DNA from: GCA-003244245 sp963823755
GTDB taxonomy: Bacteria; Actinomycetota; Actinomycetes; Mycobacteriales; Pseudonocardiaceae
Direction of reading: 5' to 3'
Assembly (NCBI GenBank): GCA_963823755.1
Contig: CAWGMP010000023.1
Span: forward strand, 306,891-370,890
Length of the DNA stretch: 64,000 bases
How positions within the stretch are numbered: the stretch's first letter is position 1; each line of letters opens with the position of its first letter. Of the stretch, positions 45,065 to 54,459 are shown in pieces. A model generated the notes under the pieces. That model was not told where the DNA came from, did not search any database, and saw only the letters and a list, made by a program, of their open reading frames with translations. The translations under genes and the position numbers were made by a program.

Positions 45065-45430
45065 ATGGCTCAGCGCACGGTCCGGGTTCGCCGGGTGTAC
45101 GCCGAGGCCGAGCCTGGAGACGGCGCACGGGTTCTGGTGGATCGGGTATGGCCCCGAGGAGTGCGCAAGGACGAGCTGAAGATGGACCAGTGGGTCAAGG
45201 AGGTGGCTCCATCCACCGAGCTACGCAAGTGGTACCGCCACGACCCGCACAAGTTCGAGGAGTTTCGCCGGCGGTATCGCGAGGAGCTCGACGGCGATGC
45301 CGGCAGAAGAGCGCTGGATCGGCTGCGGGAGGCTTCGCGCGACAGGACGCTGACGCTGCTCACCGCGACCAAGGACCTGCCGCGTAGCCACGCCGCAGTG
45401 CTGTCCGAGTTGCTGGAGGACTGGACGTGA
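45065..45430 (+). CDS. DUF488-family protein
   Basis: A 121-residue protein with the complete DUF488 signature: VRVRRVYAEAEPGDGARVLV, DRVWPRGVRKDELKMDQWVK, ELRKWYRHDPHKFEEFRRRY and LTLLTATKDLPRSHAAVL. The family is widespread, small and of unknown function; the conserved R-V-W-P-R-G and A-T-K-D residues suggest a nucleotide- or anion-binding site. GGGAGG lies 7 nt before the ATG. Its stop overlaps the start of a zinc-ribbon gene. Confidence 0.88.
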   Translation: MAQRTVRVRRVYAEAEPGDGARVLVDRVWPRGVRKDELKMDQWVKEVAPSTELRKWYRHDPHKFEEFRRRYREELDGDAGRRALDRLREASRDRTLTLLTATKDLPRSHAAVLSELLEDWT

Positions 45431-45603
45431 GCGATCCTGGCCAGCGGCATCCGAACGGTGAACCCGGCCGTGACAAAGATCAGACCGGCCAGGACAGTGG
45501 CGAGCCTGCCTGCTGGCTTGCGAGCGTATGTCCTGAGTGCGGTCGGTTCACCGAGGACGAGCCGCCTACCCGTTGCGCACGCTGTGGGGCTGGCATCGGC
45601 TGA
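45427..45603 (+). CDS. small zinc-ribbon protein, 58 residues
   Basis: A GTG at 45427 overlaps the DUF488 stop by 4 bp and opens a 58-codon frame. The first half is polar and disordered; the second half has VCPECGRFTE and RCARCGAGIG, a C-P-E-C-x12-C-A-R-C ribbon able to bind one zinc ion. The 4-bp overlap indicates translational coupling with the DUF488 protein and a shared role. It is convergent with hrpA 45 bp away. Confidence 0.65.
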   Translation: MSDPGQRHPNGEPGRDKDQTGQDSGEPACWLASVCPECGRFTEDEPPTRCARCGAGIG

Positions 45604-45647
45604 CCCTCCAACTCAGGCCGGCACAACACCCCTCCGGCGCTGCCCAC

Positions 45648-48600
45648 TCACCCACGGACAGCGTCCATCGCCTGGTGGATCCGCTTGTCCGACACCGGGT
45701 ACGGAGTACGCAGTTCCTGGGCGAAGTAGCTGACCCGCAGCTCTTCGATCATCCAGCGGATCCGGTGCAGCTCCGGGCTTTGGCCGACCTCGTCGCACAG
45801 CTGACGGTAGGCCTGCTCGACAGCGCCCGCCCGGTGCATCCAGTCCTGGTCGCGGTCCGGATCGCGGGGCAGTTTGTCCAGCCGGCGGACGATGGCCTGC
45901 AGGTAACGTGTGAGGTCGGGTAACCGCTGCGCGCTGGTCACAGCGACGAAGCCGGGCCCGACCAGGCTAGTCAGTTGCACCCGGACGTCGGCGACCGCGG
46001 GCGCGAACACCGGGGCGGTGAGCTCGGCCAGCCGCGCCTCGACAGTGTGGGTGAGGGCCAGGATGCGCCGAGCATGGGCGAGCACGGCGCACGTCGCGTC
46101 CGCCAGCTCACCGTGGGCCCGGTCGCGCATCCGGGCGAAGCCGTCCTCGTCGCGAGGCGGCCCGCCGCAGGCGGCGACCAACGCGTCGGCGGCACAGTCG
46201 ACGCAATCGGCCAGCAGGGCTTCGGTACTGCCATGCGGATTGCGGGCCAGGACCAGCCTCGCTTGCCGGTCGAGGCTGCGCTGCACCGACTTGAGCAATC
46301 CGGGCATGGCCAGCAGCAGCAGCCGTCGGGTGCCCGCCCACATGGCGCGTTGCTGTTCGGCCACTGTGGGCAGCAGCGCGACGGCAACGGTGTCGCCCTC
46401 GTCCACCAGCGCCGGGTACGCGGTGACCAGGTGGCCGGCCTGCTCCTGCTGGTAGGTCTGGGGCAGCGTCCCGAGATCCCAGCTGCGCAGGCCACGGCGT
46501 TGCAGACCGCCGCCCGCAGCCCTCAGGGTGGCCCGCAACCGGGGTTGCAGCTGGCGGGTCAGTGCAGCGAGATCCTTGCCCTGGGCCAGGGTGGTGTCGC
46601 CGTCGCACACTCGGAAGGTGATCGTCACATGGTCCGGCACCTGGTCGAGGCGCCAGTGCTCGCGGCGCACCGGCACGCCAGCCTGGGCGAGTTCGCGTTC
46701 CAGGGCGTCCAGGAGCGGTTCGCCGCCGGCTGAGCCGGCAGGCCGACCACCATAAGGCGTCATCCGGGCTAGCAGGGCCCTGGCCTGGTCGGGCATCGGG
46801 ACCAGCTGCCGGCGCAACGGCTTGGGCAGTGACTTGAGCAGCGCGACGACCAGTTCCTCCCGCAGCCCGGGGACCTGCCAGGTGAACGGCGCGGCGGTGA
46901 GCTGGTTGAGCACCGGCAGCGGCACGTGCACCGTCACGCCGTCGGCGTCGGCACCGGGCTCGAACTGGTAGGACAAGTCCAGCGCCAGCGTGCCGTGGCG
47001 CCACGAGTCAGGATAGTCCGCCTCGCTGACACCGTCACCCGTGATCAGCATCATCGGGTCGAAGTCGAGCAGGGCCGGCTGGGTCTTGCTGACCTTGCGC
47101 CACCAACTGTCGAAATGCCGAGCCGAGATCACCTCGGGTGGGATGCGCCGGTCGTAGAAGTCGAACAGAGTCTCGTCGTCGACGAGGATGTCACGCCGGC
47201 GGGCCCGCTGCTCGAGCTCCTCGACGTCATCGAGCAACGCCCGGTTGGTGTGGAAGAAAGCGTGCCGGGTCTCCCAGTCACCCTCCACCAGGGCGTGCCG
47301 GAGGAACAGCTCGCGAGACAGCTCGGGATCGATTCTCCCGTAGTCGACCCCGCGACTGGCCACGATCGGGATGCCGTAGAGCGTGACCTTCTCGGAGGCC
47401 ACCACGCCACCACGCCTGCGCTCCCAGTGCGGCTCGCTGTAGCTGCGCTTGACCAGGTGGCCGGCCAGGGGTTCCACCCACTGCGGCTCGATCCGAGCAG
47501 CGATCCGGCCCCACAACCGTGAGGTCTCCACCAGTTCGGCGGCCATCACCCAGCGCGGCGGCTTGCGGAACAGCGCTGAGCCGGGGTGCACGGCGAAGCG
47601 GGCGTCGCGGGCGCCCAGGTACTCGCGGGTTTCGGGGTCGAGCAGCCCGATGCGCGACAGCAGGCCGGCCAGCAGTGCGACATGCACGTGCTGTGGGTCA
47701 GCAGGTGCACCATGTTCCGTCACCCCAGGCGTCATGCCGAGGTCACGAGTGACCCGACGCAGTTGACCGTGCAGGTCCTGCCATTCCCGCACCCGCAGGT
47801 AGTGCAGGAACTCCGTCTTGCACAGCTTGCGGAACTGGTTGGAGGACAGCGCCCGCTGCTGCTCGTCGAGGTGGCTCCACAGGTTGAGATAGGCCAAGAA
47901 GTCGGAGCTTTTGTCGATGAACCTGGCGTGCTGGGCGTCTGCCGCCGCCTCGGCGTCGACCGGACGCTCCCGCGGATCCTGGATGGACAGCGCCGCGACG
48001 ATCACCAGGACCTCGCGCAGACACCCGTTGTGGTGGGCCGCTACTACCATCCGGGCCAGCCGGGGGTCCAGCGGCAGCCGTGCCAGGGTGCGCCCGATCC
48101 GGGTGAGCCGCACAGTCGACGGTTCCTCAAGAGCGCCCAACTCGTGCAGCAGCGCCACGCCATCGGAGATCTGCCGACGATCCGGCGGGTCGATGAACCC
48201 GAACGCGGCCACATCACCCAGGTTCAGCGCCGCCATCTGCAGGATCACCGACGCGAGATGGGTGCGCACGATCTCTGGATCGGTGAACTCCGGCCGCGAC
48301 CCGAAGTCCTCCGCCGAGTACAGCCTGATGCAGATGCCGTCCGTGGTTCGCCCGCAGCGCCCGGCGCGCTGGGTGGCCGAAGCCTGCGAGATGGGTTCGA
48401 TCGGCAGCCGTTGCACCTTGAACCGGCGGCTGTAGCGGGAGATCCGGGCCGTGCCGGGGTCGATCACGTACCGGATCCCGGGCACGGTCAATGACGTCTC
48501 GGCGACATTGGTGGCCAGCACGATCCGGCGCGCTCGGCGCGGCTGGAAGACCCGGTGCTGGTCTGCGGCGGACAGCCGGGCGTACAGCGGCAGGATCTCG

Positions 48601-49397
48601 GTGTTCGGTAGCTCCAGGGCGCCGAGGGCATCACGGCTGTCGCGGATCTCCCGCTCTCCGGACAGGAAGACCAGGATGTCGCCGGGACCCTCGCTGCGCA
48701 GTTCGGCCACCGCGTCACAGATCGCCTGGATCTGGTCGCGATCGTCTGCGACGTCCACCCCGTAGGGGCGGTAGCGGATCTCCACCGGGTAAGTACGGCC
48801 GGAGACCTCGATCACCGGTGCGCCGTCGAAGTGCCGGGAGAACCGCTCGGGGTCGATGGTCGCCGAGGTGATGATCACTTTGAGATCGGGGCGTCGAGGC
48901 AGTAGCTGCTTGAGGTACCCCAGCACGAAATCGATGTTCAACGAGCGCTCGTGTGCCTCGTCGATGATCAGCGTGTCGTACTGCCGCAGCAGGGGATCGG
49001 ACTGGATCTCGGCCAGCAGGATGCCGTCGGTCATCAGCTTGATCAGGGTGTCGTCGGATACCTGATCGGTGAACCGCACCTTCCAACCAACCGGACCACC
49101 GAGGGGTGAATCCAGCTCCTCGGCGATGCGCTCGGCTACGGTGCGCGCCGCCAGCCGGCGCGGCTGGGTGTGCCCGATGATGCCCCGGATCCCGCGGCCC
49201 AGCTCCAGGCAGATCTTGGGTATCTGGGTGGTCTTTCCAGATCCGGTCTCGCCGGCGACGACCACCACCTGGTGGTCCCGGATCGCCGCGGCGATCTCGT
49301 CTTTGTGCTGGCTGACCGGCAGTCCCTGCGGGTAACGGACCTGCGGCGCCACGGCCTGCCGGCGAGCGACCCGCAGGTCGGCCAACGTTTCGCGCAC
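45648..49397 (-). CDS. hrpA: ATP-dependent RNA helicase HrpA
   Basis: A 1249-residue DEAH-box helicase. Motif I VVAGETGSGKTTQIPKICLE near residue 50, Ia THTQPRRLAART-type TQPRRLAAR, II DEAHERSLNIDFVLGYLKQL, III TSATIDPERFSRHFDG, V ATNVAETSLTVPGIRYV and VI ATQRAGRCGRT. Helicase-associated and OB-like domains follow (HA2, DUF3418), as in bacterial HrpA. It acts on stalled ribosomes and structured mRNA in E. coli, which is established for that species. Length is typical for the actinobacterial form (about 1250-1300). GTG start at 49397. Confidence 0.95.
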   Translation of the reverse strand: MRETLADLRVARRQAVAPQVRYPQGLPVSQHKDEIAAAIRDHQVVVVAGETGSGKTTQIPKICLELGRGIRGIIGHTQPRRLAARTVAERIAEELDSPLGGPVGWKVRFTDQVSDDTLIKLMTDGILLAEIQSDPLLRQYDTLIIDEAHERSLNIDFVLGYLKQLLPRRPDLKVIITSATIDPERFSRHFDGAPVIEVSGRTYPVEIRYRPYGVDVADDRDQIQAICDAVAELRSEGPGDILVFLSGEREIRDSRDALGALELPNTEILPLYARLSAADQHRVFQPRRARRIVLATNVAETSLTVPGIRYVIDPGTARISRYSRRFKVQRLPIEPISQASATQRAGRCGRTTDGICIRLYSAEDFGSRPEFTDPEIVRTHLASVILQMAALNLGDVAAFGFIDPPDRRQISDGVALLHELGALEEPSTVRLTRIGRTLARLPLDPRLARMVVAAHHNGCLREVLVIVAALSIQDPRERPVDAEAAADAQHARFIDKSSDFLAYLNLWSHLDEQQRALSSNQFRKLCKTEFLHYLRVREWQDLHGQLRRVTRDLGMTPGVTEHGAPADPQHVHVALLAGLLSRIGLLDPETREYLGARDARFAVHPGSALFRKPPRWVMAAELVETSRLWGRIAARIEPQWVEPLAGHLVKRSYSEPHWERRRGGVVASEKVTLYGIPIVASRGVDYGRIDPELSRELFLRHALVEGDWETRHAFFHTNRALLDDVEELEQRARRRDILVDDETLFDFYDRRIPPEVISARHFDSWWRKVSKTQPALLDFDPMMLITGDGVSEADYPDSWRHGTLALDLSYQFEPGADADGVTVHVPLPVLNQLTAAPFTWQVPGLREELVVALLKSLPKPLRRQLVPMPDQARALLARMTPYGGRPAGSAGGEPLLDALERELAQAGVPVRREHWRLDQVPDHVTITFRVCDGDTTLAQGKDLAALTRQLQPRLRATLRAAGGGLQRRGLRSWDLGTLPQTYQQEQAGHLVTAYPALVDEGDTVAVALLPTVAEQQRAMWAGTRRLLLLAMPGLLKSVQRSLDRQARLVLARNPHGSTEALLADCVDCAADALVAACGGPPRDEDGFARMRDRAHGELADATCAVLAHARRILALTHTVEARLAELTAPVFAPAVADVRVQLTSLVGPGFVAVTSAQRLPDLTRYLQAIVRRLDKLPRDPDRDQDWMHRAGAVEQAYRQLCDEVGQSPELHRIRWMIEELRVSYFAQELRTPYPVSDKRIHQAMDAVRG

Positions 49398-49518
49398 GGG
49401 CAGCGATCTCCTTGTCGCGGCGGGGGTGGAGCGGGCCGGCAGAGCTGGCGCGGGGAATCCGAACCGGGCCTGGTCACCACCCTAGAGCACTGGTTACTCG
49501 CGGGTCACAAGTCGTAAA

Positions 49519-50313
49519 GTGGATGGTGTGCAGCTGGCCTATGACCGATACGGCGCGGGACCACCGCTGGTTCTGTTGCACGGAGCCGGGCACCGGCGCC
49601 AAGCCTGGCTTCCCGTCCGGGACCGGTTGTCCGAGCACCGCGAAGTGATCTCCCTGGACCTTCCGGGATTCGGCGAGTCCCCTCCGCTTCCGGACCACCT
49701 GTCCTATGAGCTGGACACCGCGGTGATCGTGCTCAAGGAGTTCTTCGCGAACCTGGGGCTGGTCCGGCCGCACGTGGCCGGGAATTCGATGGGTGGTCTG
49801 ATCTCGCTGGTGCTGGCCCAACGCGGGATGGTCAGCAGTGCGACCGCACTGTCCCCAGCGGGACTGTGGAGCCCGATGGAGCGGCGCATGTCACTGGGCA
49901 TGGTGCGGTCGGTCCATCGCACCGCGCGGTACATGCCTCCCAAGATGGCGGTCCGGTTGTCCCGGACGGCAACCGGGCGCATGCTCATGTGCGGTGTCCT
50001 GTTCGGTCGTCCCGATCTCCTCGAGCCGCACGTGCTGCTCGAGGACATGCAGGCGATGATCGGCGGGGTGGGCTTCCGTCCCACTCTGGCCGCCGGCAAT
50101 AAGATCATCTTTGCGGGCCAGGTGCACGACGTCCCGGTGACCATCGCCTGGGGGTCCCGGGACTTGCTCATGCGACGACCCCGGGCCGCCTCGATCACCC
50201 GGATGATCCCGCACGCCCGGCTACTGCGACTGCCCGGCTGCGGACATGTACCGATGAACGACAATCCCGAGCTGGTAGCCCATGTCCTGCTCACCGGCAG
50301 CGACGGCGCGTAG
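49519..50313 (+). CDS. alpha/beta hydrolase
   Basis: A 264-residue serine hydrolase. The oxyanion HGAG is at 21-24, the nucleophile elbow is GNSMGG with Ser90, the acid is probably the Asp in AWGSRDLLMRR and the base the His in LPGCGHVPMND. Cap region is short and helical. Substrate unknown. Start is a GTG in a region of only 120 bp separating it from the divergent hrpA; no strong ribosome binding site is seen. Confidence 0.85.
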   Translation: MDGVQLAYDRYGAGPPLVLLHGAGHRRQAWLPVRDRLSEHREVISLDLPGFGESPPLPDHLSYELDTAVIVLKEFFANLGLVRPHVAGNSMGGLISLVLAQRGMVSSATALSPAGLWSPMERRMSLGMVRSVHRTARYMPPKMAVRLSRTATGRMLMCGVLFGRPDLLEPHVLLEDMQAMIGGVGFRPTLAAGNKIIFAGQVHDVPVTIAWGSRDLLMRRPRAASITRMIPHARLLRLPGCGHVPMNDNPELVAHVLLTGSDGA

Positions 50314-50348
50314 CCCGGGGCTTGAACGCTTGAACCTGCCGCCGACCG

Positions 50349-51089
50349 TTACAGGGCGGGCAGCGGCTCATCCTTCCACAGGGTGCGCAGCTGGGACGCG
50401 TACTCGTTGAGGTCATAGGAGGAGCAGCCGGCCCCGCCGTAGCCGATGTAATTGCCATGGGCGTCCCGCCGGCCACCGTTCATCACCGCGCTGATGCCGT
50501 GGTGCGCGATCATGCTACGGATTCCGGCGGTGATATTGGCCACCGGGTCGGTGATCGAGCGGTCAGCCAGACTGGGCAGCACACAGGCCCTGAAGGTGCT
50601 GGGGATGGTCTGCATGAGGCCCTGCGAGGGGGTGCCTGCCGCGGCGTTGCTGTCCCAGTTGTTGATCGCGTTGGGGTTGCCGCCGGATTCATGCAGGATG
50701 ATCGCCCTGACCCCGGGGGCGAGGGCCTGGGGCAGACCCATCAGCCCGAGCGCCTTGGCGATCCAGCCGTCGAGGCTGTGACTGTTGCCGGCTTGGTAGG
50801 GCTGCCCGAGGCGGTTTCTGAGGGCCTCCTGGTACGCCGCCGCCTGGTCGGCCCGGTCGATGGCGCGGCGCAGGGCGGGTACTCCGGTTGCAGTGTCACG
50901 GGTGCGATCAAGCTGCAGGACCTCGGGTTCCAGAGACGGCCCGGTCAGTGCAGCCGGCGCGACGTCGGCGAACTGCTCGGATCCCGGTGCCGCGGTGGCC
51001 TGCATCGTATGACCGGCCACGGCCAGGGCACCAGCGGCAACGGCTGCCGTCACGGCCCGACCACGCAGCACAGGCCCTGGCCGGGGCAT
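50349..51089 (-). CDS. secreted lytic transglycosylase, SLT domain
   Basis: About 246 residues from the ATG at 51089. A signal peptide (GRAVTAAVAAGALAVAGHTM, cleavage near ATAAP) precedes a 60-residue linker and an SLT/goose-lysozyme-type domain: GVRAIILHESGGNPNAINNW, where the Glu of HESGG is catalytic, then SNAAAGTPSQGLMQTIPSTF. It cleaves peptidoglycan. The open frame reaches 51278, but the upstream codons match no signal peptide and lie in a structured leader. Similar genes in actinobacteria are often under riboswitch control. Confidence 0.85.
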   Translation of the reverse strand: MPRPGPVLRGRAVTAAVAAGALAVAGHTMQATAAPGSEQFADVAPAALTGPSLEPEVLQLDRTRDTATGVPALRRAIDRADQAAAYQEALRNRLGQPYQAGNSHSLDGWIAKALGLMGLPQALAPGVRAIILHESGGNPNAINNWDSNAAAGTPSQGLMQTIPSTFRACVLPSLADRSITDPVANITAGIRSMIAHHGISAVMNGGRRDAHGNYIGYGGAGCSSYDLNEYASQLRTLWKDEPLPAL

Positions 51090-51300
51090 GCGATGCGAAC
51101 CGTGAGGTTTGGGGCCGGAGGCAGGGGGGAATACGACCGTGGAAGCCCGCCGATTACCACAAGGGGAGCGATGACGCGCCAACTGTGGGTCCCTTTCCGC
51201 GCCGGGGACCTGGTCAGCTGGCGGTAAAGCAGCCGTCCCGGTTCGGGGGCACCGGGAACGACACCTGCTCGCGACCAAGTCGTGATCTGCGACCGACGGA
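51090..51300 (-). promoter_or_regulatory. long leader of the transglycosylase gene, possible riboswitch
   Basis: About 200 bases precede the start. Read in the gene's direction they contain CCCGAACCGGGACGGCT, then CAGCTGACC and GGCGCGG, which recall the 3' part of actinobacterial c-di-AMP (ydaO) riboswitches (CCCGAACC, CAGCTAACC, GGCG), and the known preference of that class for cell-wall hydrolase genes fits. The 5' half of the consensus (GGGGA, GTGAAT) is not found, so the call is weak. Confidence 0.3.
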
Positions 51301-51642
51301 AAGTAACGTTAAGGCCACGACTACAGCAAACCGTGTAACAGGGGCGGCGGGTCGCGTGCGCCCGGTGCGTCAGCCGGCGCGCCGAGCGGTCGGAAACCGA
51401 CTCGCCGAGCGGTCGTGGAAGCCGATCCGGGCCGACGACGAGCGGCGCGGCGCGTGCTACCGCGAAGTTGCAGCATCCCGGTGCCGGTGAGCAGGAAGGC
51501 CAGCCCTGCGGCGGCTGCGGGCCGGCGGGCCCTCACACCCCACGTCATCGCGGCAAGCCTACGGCCGCATCGACCGATCCGCCTCCGGCTCACTCCGCGT
51601 GGTGCGGTTGTTGCACTGTTTTTATTGAGCCCCCTGCCCCGG

Positions 51643-52344
51643 TCAGCCGTTTTGAGAGGGACCGGAGCGAACGCGCGGTGCGAGAAAATCGAGAGCTAGT
51701 GCCGTTGTGGGCACGGTCGTGAGAGCCACACAGCAGCCGGCGACGGTGTCGGTCGCGTAATGCACGTGCTGGGCGATGAGAGCAATGGCGACGCTGGCCG
51801 GCATGACGATTGCGGCCAAGCTCGCAACCACCCGCAGCGCAATGCTGCGGGGTCGCTGCGCTGTGGTGAGCAGGATCGCGGTGGCAATCGCGACTGAGGC
51901 CACTGCCGTGGTGTGGCCGCTGGGAAAGGAGAGGTGGCCATAGCTGAGCCGCCCGATGAGCGGTTTGAGGATTAGCTCGGTGATCGTGACCGCGGCGAGG
52001 GTGCCGCCGATCGTGAGTAGTACTCCCGACCAGCGCCGGGCAGCGGCAGCAGCGCCGGCAACCGCAGCGACGAGGATGGCGGCTTGTGCTGGGTTGCCCA
52101 GGCTGACCAGGGCAGCGATGAGGGGCTGATCGGGGCGTATCCGGGTTCTGATATATGCATCCAGGGTGCGGTCCAGTTGTCCTGCCGTGTCTTGATCGGT
52201 GTAGCGGATGCCCAACATCGTGAGCACGATGAGCGCCAGCAGGATGATGACGACCGCAGGGCGCCGCGCACGATCAGCCAGCAGGGGTCGGTGAGCGTTC
52301 GGATCGACGGCCACGGCTGCCGCGGTGCATGATGCGTCGATCAT
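51643..52344 (-). CDS. PAP2-family membrane phosphatase
   Basis: A 233-residue protein with about five membrane helices and the PAP2 triad: LKPLIGRLSYGH (K-x-x-x-x-x-R), FPSGHTTAVAS (PSGH) and QHVHYATDTVAG (H-x-x-x-D). It probably acts on lipid pyrophosphates such as undecaprenyl diphosphate, as many PAP2 proteins do. GGAGGACAA just before the ATG at 52344 decides the start; the frame back to 52398 is not needed. The stretch 51301-51642 before its end shows nothing certain. Confidence 0.88.
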   Translation of the reverse strand: MIDASCTAAAVAVDPNAHRPLLADRARRPAVVIILLALIVLTMLGIRYTDQDTAGQLDRTLDAYIRTRIRPDQPLIAALVSLGNPAQAAILVAAVAGAAAAARRWSGVLLTIGGTLAAVTITELILKPLIGRLSYGHLSFPSGHTTAVASVAIATAILLTTAQRPRSIALRVVASLAAIVMPASVAIALIAQHVHYATDTVAGCCVALTTVPTTALALDFLAPRVRSGPSQNG

Positions 52345-52717
52345 TTGTCCTCCATAACCCCTGTGTCCCCCATGACTCCTGCATTCTCTCGAAGCCATAC
52401 ACCGCGAGCGGCGTCATCGGCAACTTGGGGCACCGAGGCGGCTCCCGTCAGGGTGGGGACTCGCAAGCTGGTCGACCGGCGCCACGCTGGCCTACACGAC
52501 GCTCTCGAGTAGGTCGCCTGAGCCGGGGTGAGTAGGTCGCCTGATCCGGGGCGGACGGCGAGGCACGAGCACCCCGCTGAGGCACATGCCTCACCCCCAC
52601 ACACACCCTCTGCCCACCCCTGACCTGCGGCGAGGCAGATAATCCCGGCAAGGCAGACCGGCACCCGCCAACCCAGATCCGGTCGGTCTCAGCATCCGGA
52701 TAGGGGTGCCCCCTGCC

Positions 52718-52929
52718 TCACCCCGGCTCCACCTGCCAGGCGTAGTTATCCGTGGTGAAGGTAGGGTCCCGCAAGATCCGCATCACGTCCTCGTAACGCG
52801 AGATGATGTAGGCGTTCGTGGCCTCGTGCCAGATCAGCGGCAGGTCTTCCAGCATGATCCGGTACACCCGGTAGGGATCGCGGCGAATTCCGGGGAAAGA
52901 ATGTCGGGTGCTTCGCCAGCTGCAATCAT
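52718..52929 (-). pseudogene. cytochrome P450, N-terminal fragment with frameshift
   Basis: From an ATG at 52929 with GAGGGAGG before it the frame reads MIAAGEAPDILSPEFAA and then, after a one-base shift near 52880, DPYRVYRIMLEDLPLIWHEA, NAYIISRYEDVMRILRDPTF and TTDNYAWQVEPG to a stop at 52718. This is the start of an actinobacterial P450 (D-P-Y-x-x-Y-R, R-Y-E-D-V). The I-helix and haem-binding cysteine regions are missing. Confidence 0.7.
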
Positions 52930-53311
52930 GACCCTCCCTCGTTCATGTACCACGAGCATAACGTCATTCGTGGAATAATCGAGAATCACGACTGTGGCGG
53001 TGCTGCAAATACGGGGATAGGTCGCGGGCAAGCGGTCGGGAGTGGACTTGCGGGGCCCAGCTGGATCCGTGGTACGGGCAGATCGCTCACCACTCACCAC
53101 CGCACCCGACCTGCCAGGGCACGGGGACGAGGGAACTGGCCAACACAGCCGCGACGTACAGCAACCACCGCCCATAAAGGACCCACCCAGAGACCCGCTG
53201 AGGGAGGCAGGGAGTTCTCCCCCTCGCCTCCCTGGCCTGAACTGGGCGAACCTCCGACAGAGTGTCGCCGAGCCGGATGCCCAGCGTGGGAACTGCTCGG
53301 GTGATCTCCGT

Positions 53312-53563
53312 CGGTCGGACAGTTGGCGATGCCGAGAGCGTCGCCCTGGCCCAGGTGCCCGAGCGGTCGATGCCACCGACCAGGTCCGCGAGGTCGACGG
53401 GGACCCGCTGGGCGATCCGACCGCCCGGGATTGGGCGGCCCGTGACTATCGCACTCATCTGCAGACCGTGGCCAAACGCAAACCCTCCACTATCAACGCC
53501 CACCTGACAGCCGTCGATGACTTCTACGGAGTACGGCGCCAACACAAGGATCCGACGGACTGA
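53312..53563 (+). pseudogene. tyrosine recombinase N-terminal remnant
   Basis: The frame contains DPTARDWAARDYRTHLQTVA then KRKPSTINAHLTAVDDFYGV, the core-binding SAM-like domain found before the catalytic domain of phage-type integrases. It ends at a TGA at 53563 with no R-H-R-Y catalytic part. It is a fragment of an integrase from a past element. Confidence 0.6.
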
Positions 53564-53850
53564 TCAAGGCAAGCCACAAATCCCAGTCCGAGACGGCCAG
53601 CCTCTCATACACGGGTTCACCCTTGTCCACCTCGCCAGTGAATTCCAGAATCGTCTCGACGAGCGGCTGGATGATCCGGCTGTTGAGTGCGTGGCCTATT
53701 CCAGTGATGGTGGTCGGCCGGGCTGCGCCGAGCGTCACGGACAGGTGCGCCGCGTGCGGCGGTGGGTTTATCGGATCTTCGGGAGCCTCGATCACCTGGA
53801 TCGGAACCCCCACGCGCGCAAGCTCGCCAACGCGGTCTAGGCCGGAACGG
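53564..53850 (-). pseudogene. alpha/beta hydrolase C-terminal remnant
   Basis: The minus strand reads ELARVGVPIQVIEAPEDPIN, PPPHAAHLSVTLGAARPTTI, TGIGHALNSRIIQPLVETIL. This is the last third of a hydrolase, with the catalytic Asp (EAPED) and His (GIGHAL) but no nucleophile part. It overlaps no other supported gene. Confidence 0.6.
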
Positions 53851-53923
53851 AGAAAACACTTTATGACGCTCACCGACATGCTGCGCCGCGCGGCGCAGAC
53901 CACCTCGGTCGTGGCTCTGTCCC

Positions 53924-54136
53924 GTGTCTGCCTCACTACCCCAGCGGGTGCTACGTGGCACCAGTGCCGCAGCCACTTCACAGAAGTCGGCCAACCGCTT
54001 GGAGGTGTCCGTCGTCTGGGTCCGGCAGCCCGATCAGGTCACCTGCGGCCCCACCACCGCCAAGATGATCCTGCACACGCTCGGTGTCACCAAGAGTGTC
54101 GATGAGCTCAAGCCCTACGTCGAGAGTCCCGCGTGA
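53924..54136 (+). pseudogene. C39-like peptidase fragment
   Basis: The frame contains VVWVRQPDQVTCGPTTAKMI then LHTLGVTKSVDELKPYVES and stops. Q-x-x-x-x-C-G-P-T is the active-site cysteine motif of C39-like peptidases. The catalytic His and Asp regions are absent, so it is a remnant of a peptidase gene. Confidence 0.55.
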
Positions 54137-54291
54137 CCGGTGGATGAACGTCGACCAGATCCCATTCGTCAAGGCCATCGTTTCCTGACACCGGCCACAG
54201 CTGGGAGAACAGCGGCATAGTAGCTGGCACAGGCACCTCCAGCACCTCACCGAACGCTGGCAGAAGCTGACAACGAGAGCGGGAGAAACTG

Positions 54292-54350
54292 GAGAGCGGG
54301 GCGAACCGTGGTTGCGACGTGAGGTCGCAACCACGGTTCGCCCCGCTCTC
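54292..54350. repeat. 27-bp perfect inverted repeat with 5-nt loop
   Basis: The arms 54292-54318 and 54324-54350 are exact complements (GAGAGCGGGGCGAACCGTGG begins the left arm), separated by GTGAG. It sits 110 bp upstream of the calerythrin-like gene. It is a very stable hairpin, either a terminator of the decayed genes to its left or a leftover of a small mobile element. Confidence 0.8.
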
Positions 54351-54459
54351 GTGGTGGTCGGGTTCCGGCGGGTAGCCTCGCCGTCGGCGACGATTGACAC
54401 GGGTGGTCGCAGCGGCAAGGGGCAGTGCCGTTGTGCAAGGGACGCAAGTAGGGGGCACG

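Noticed and set aside
51321..51593. 90-codon minus frame with a signal-peptide-like stretch (AAAAGLAFLLTGTGM)
   Set aside because: The rest is Arg/Pro/Ala-rich in a non-coding-looking stretch and no ribosome binding site supports it.
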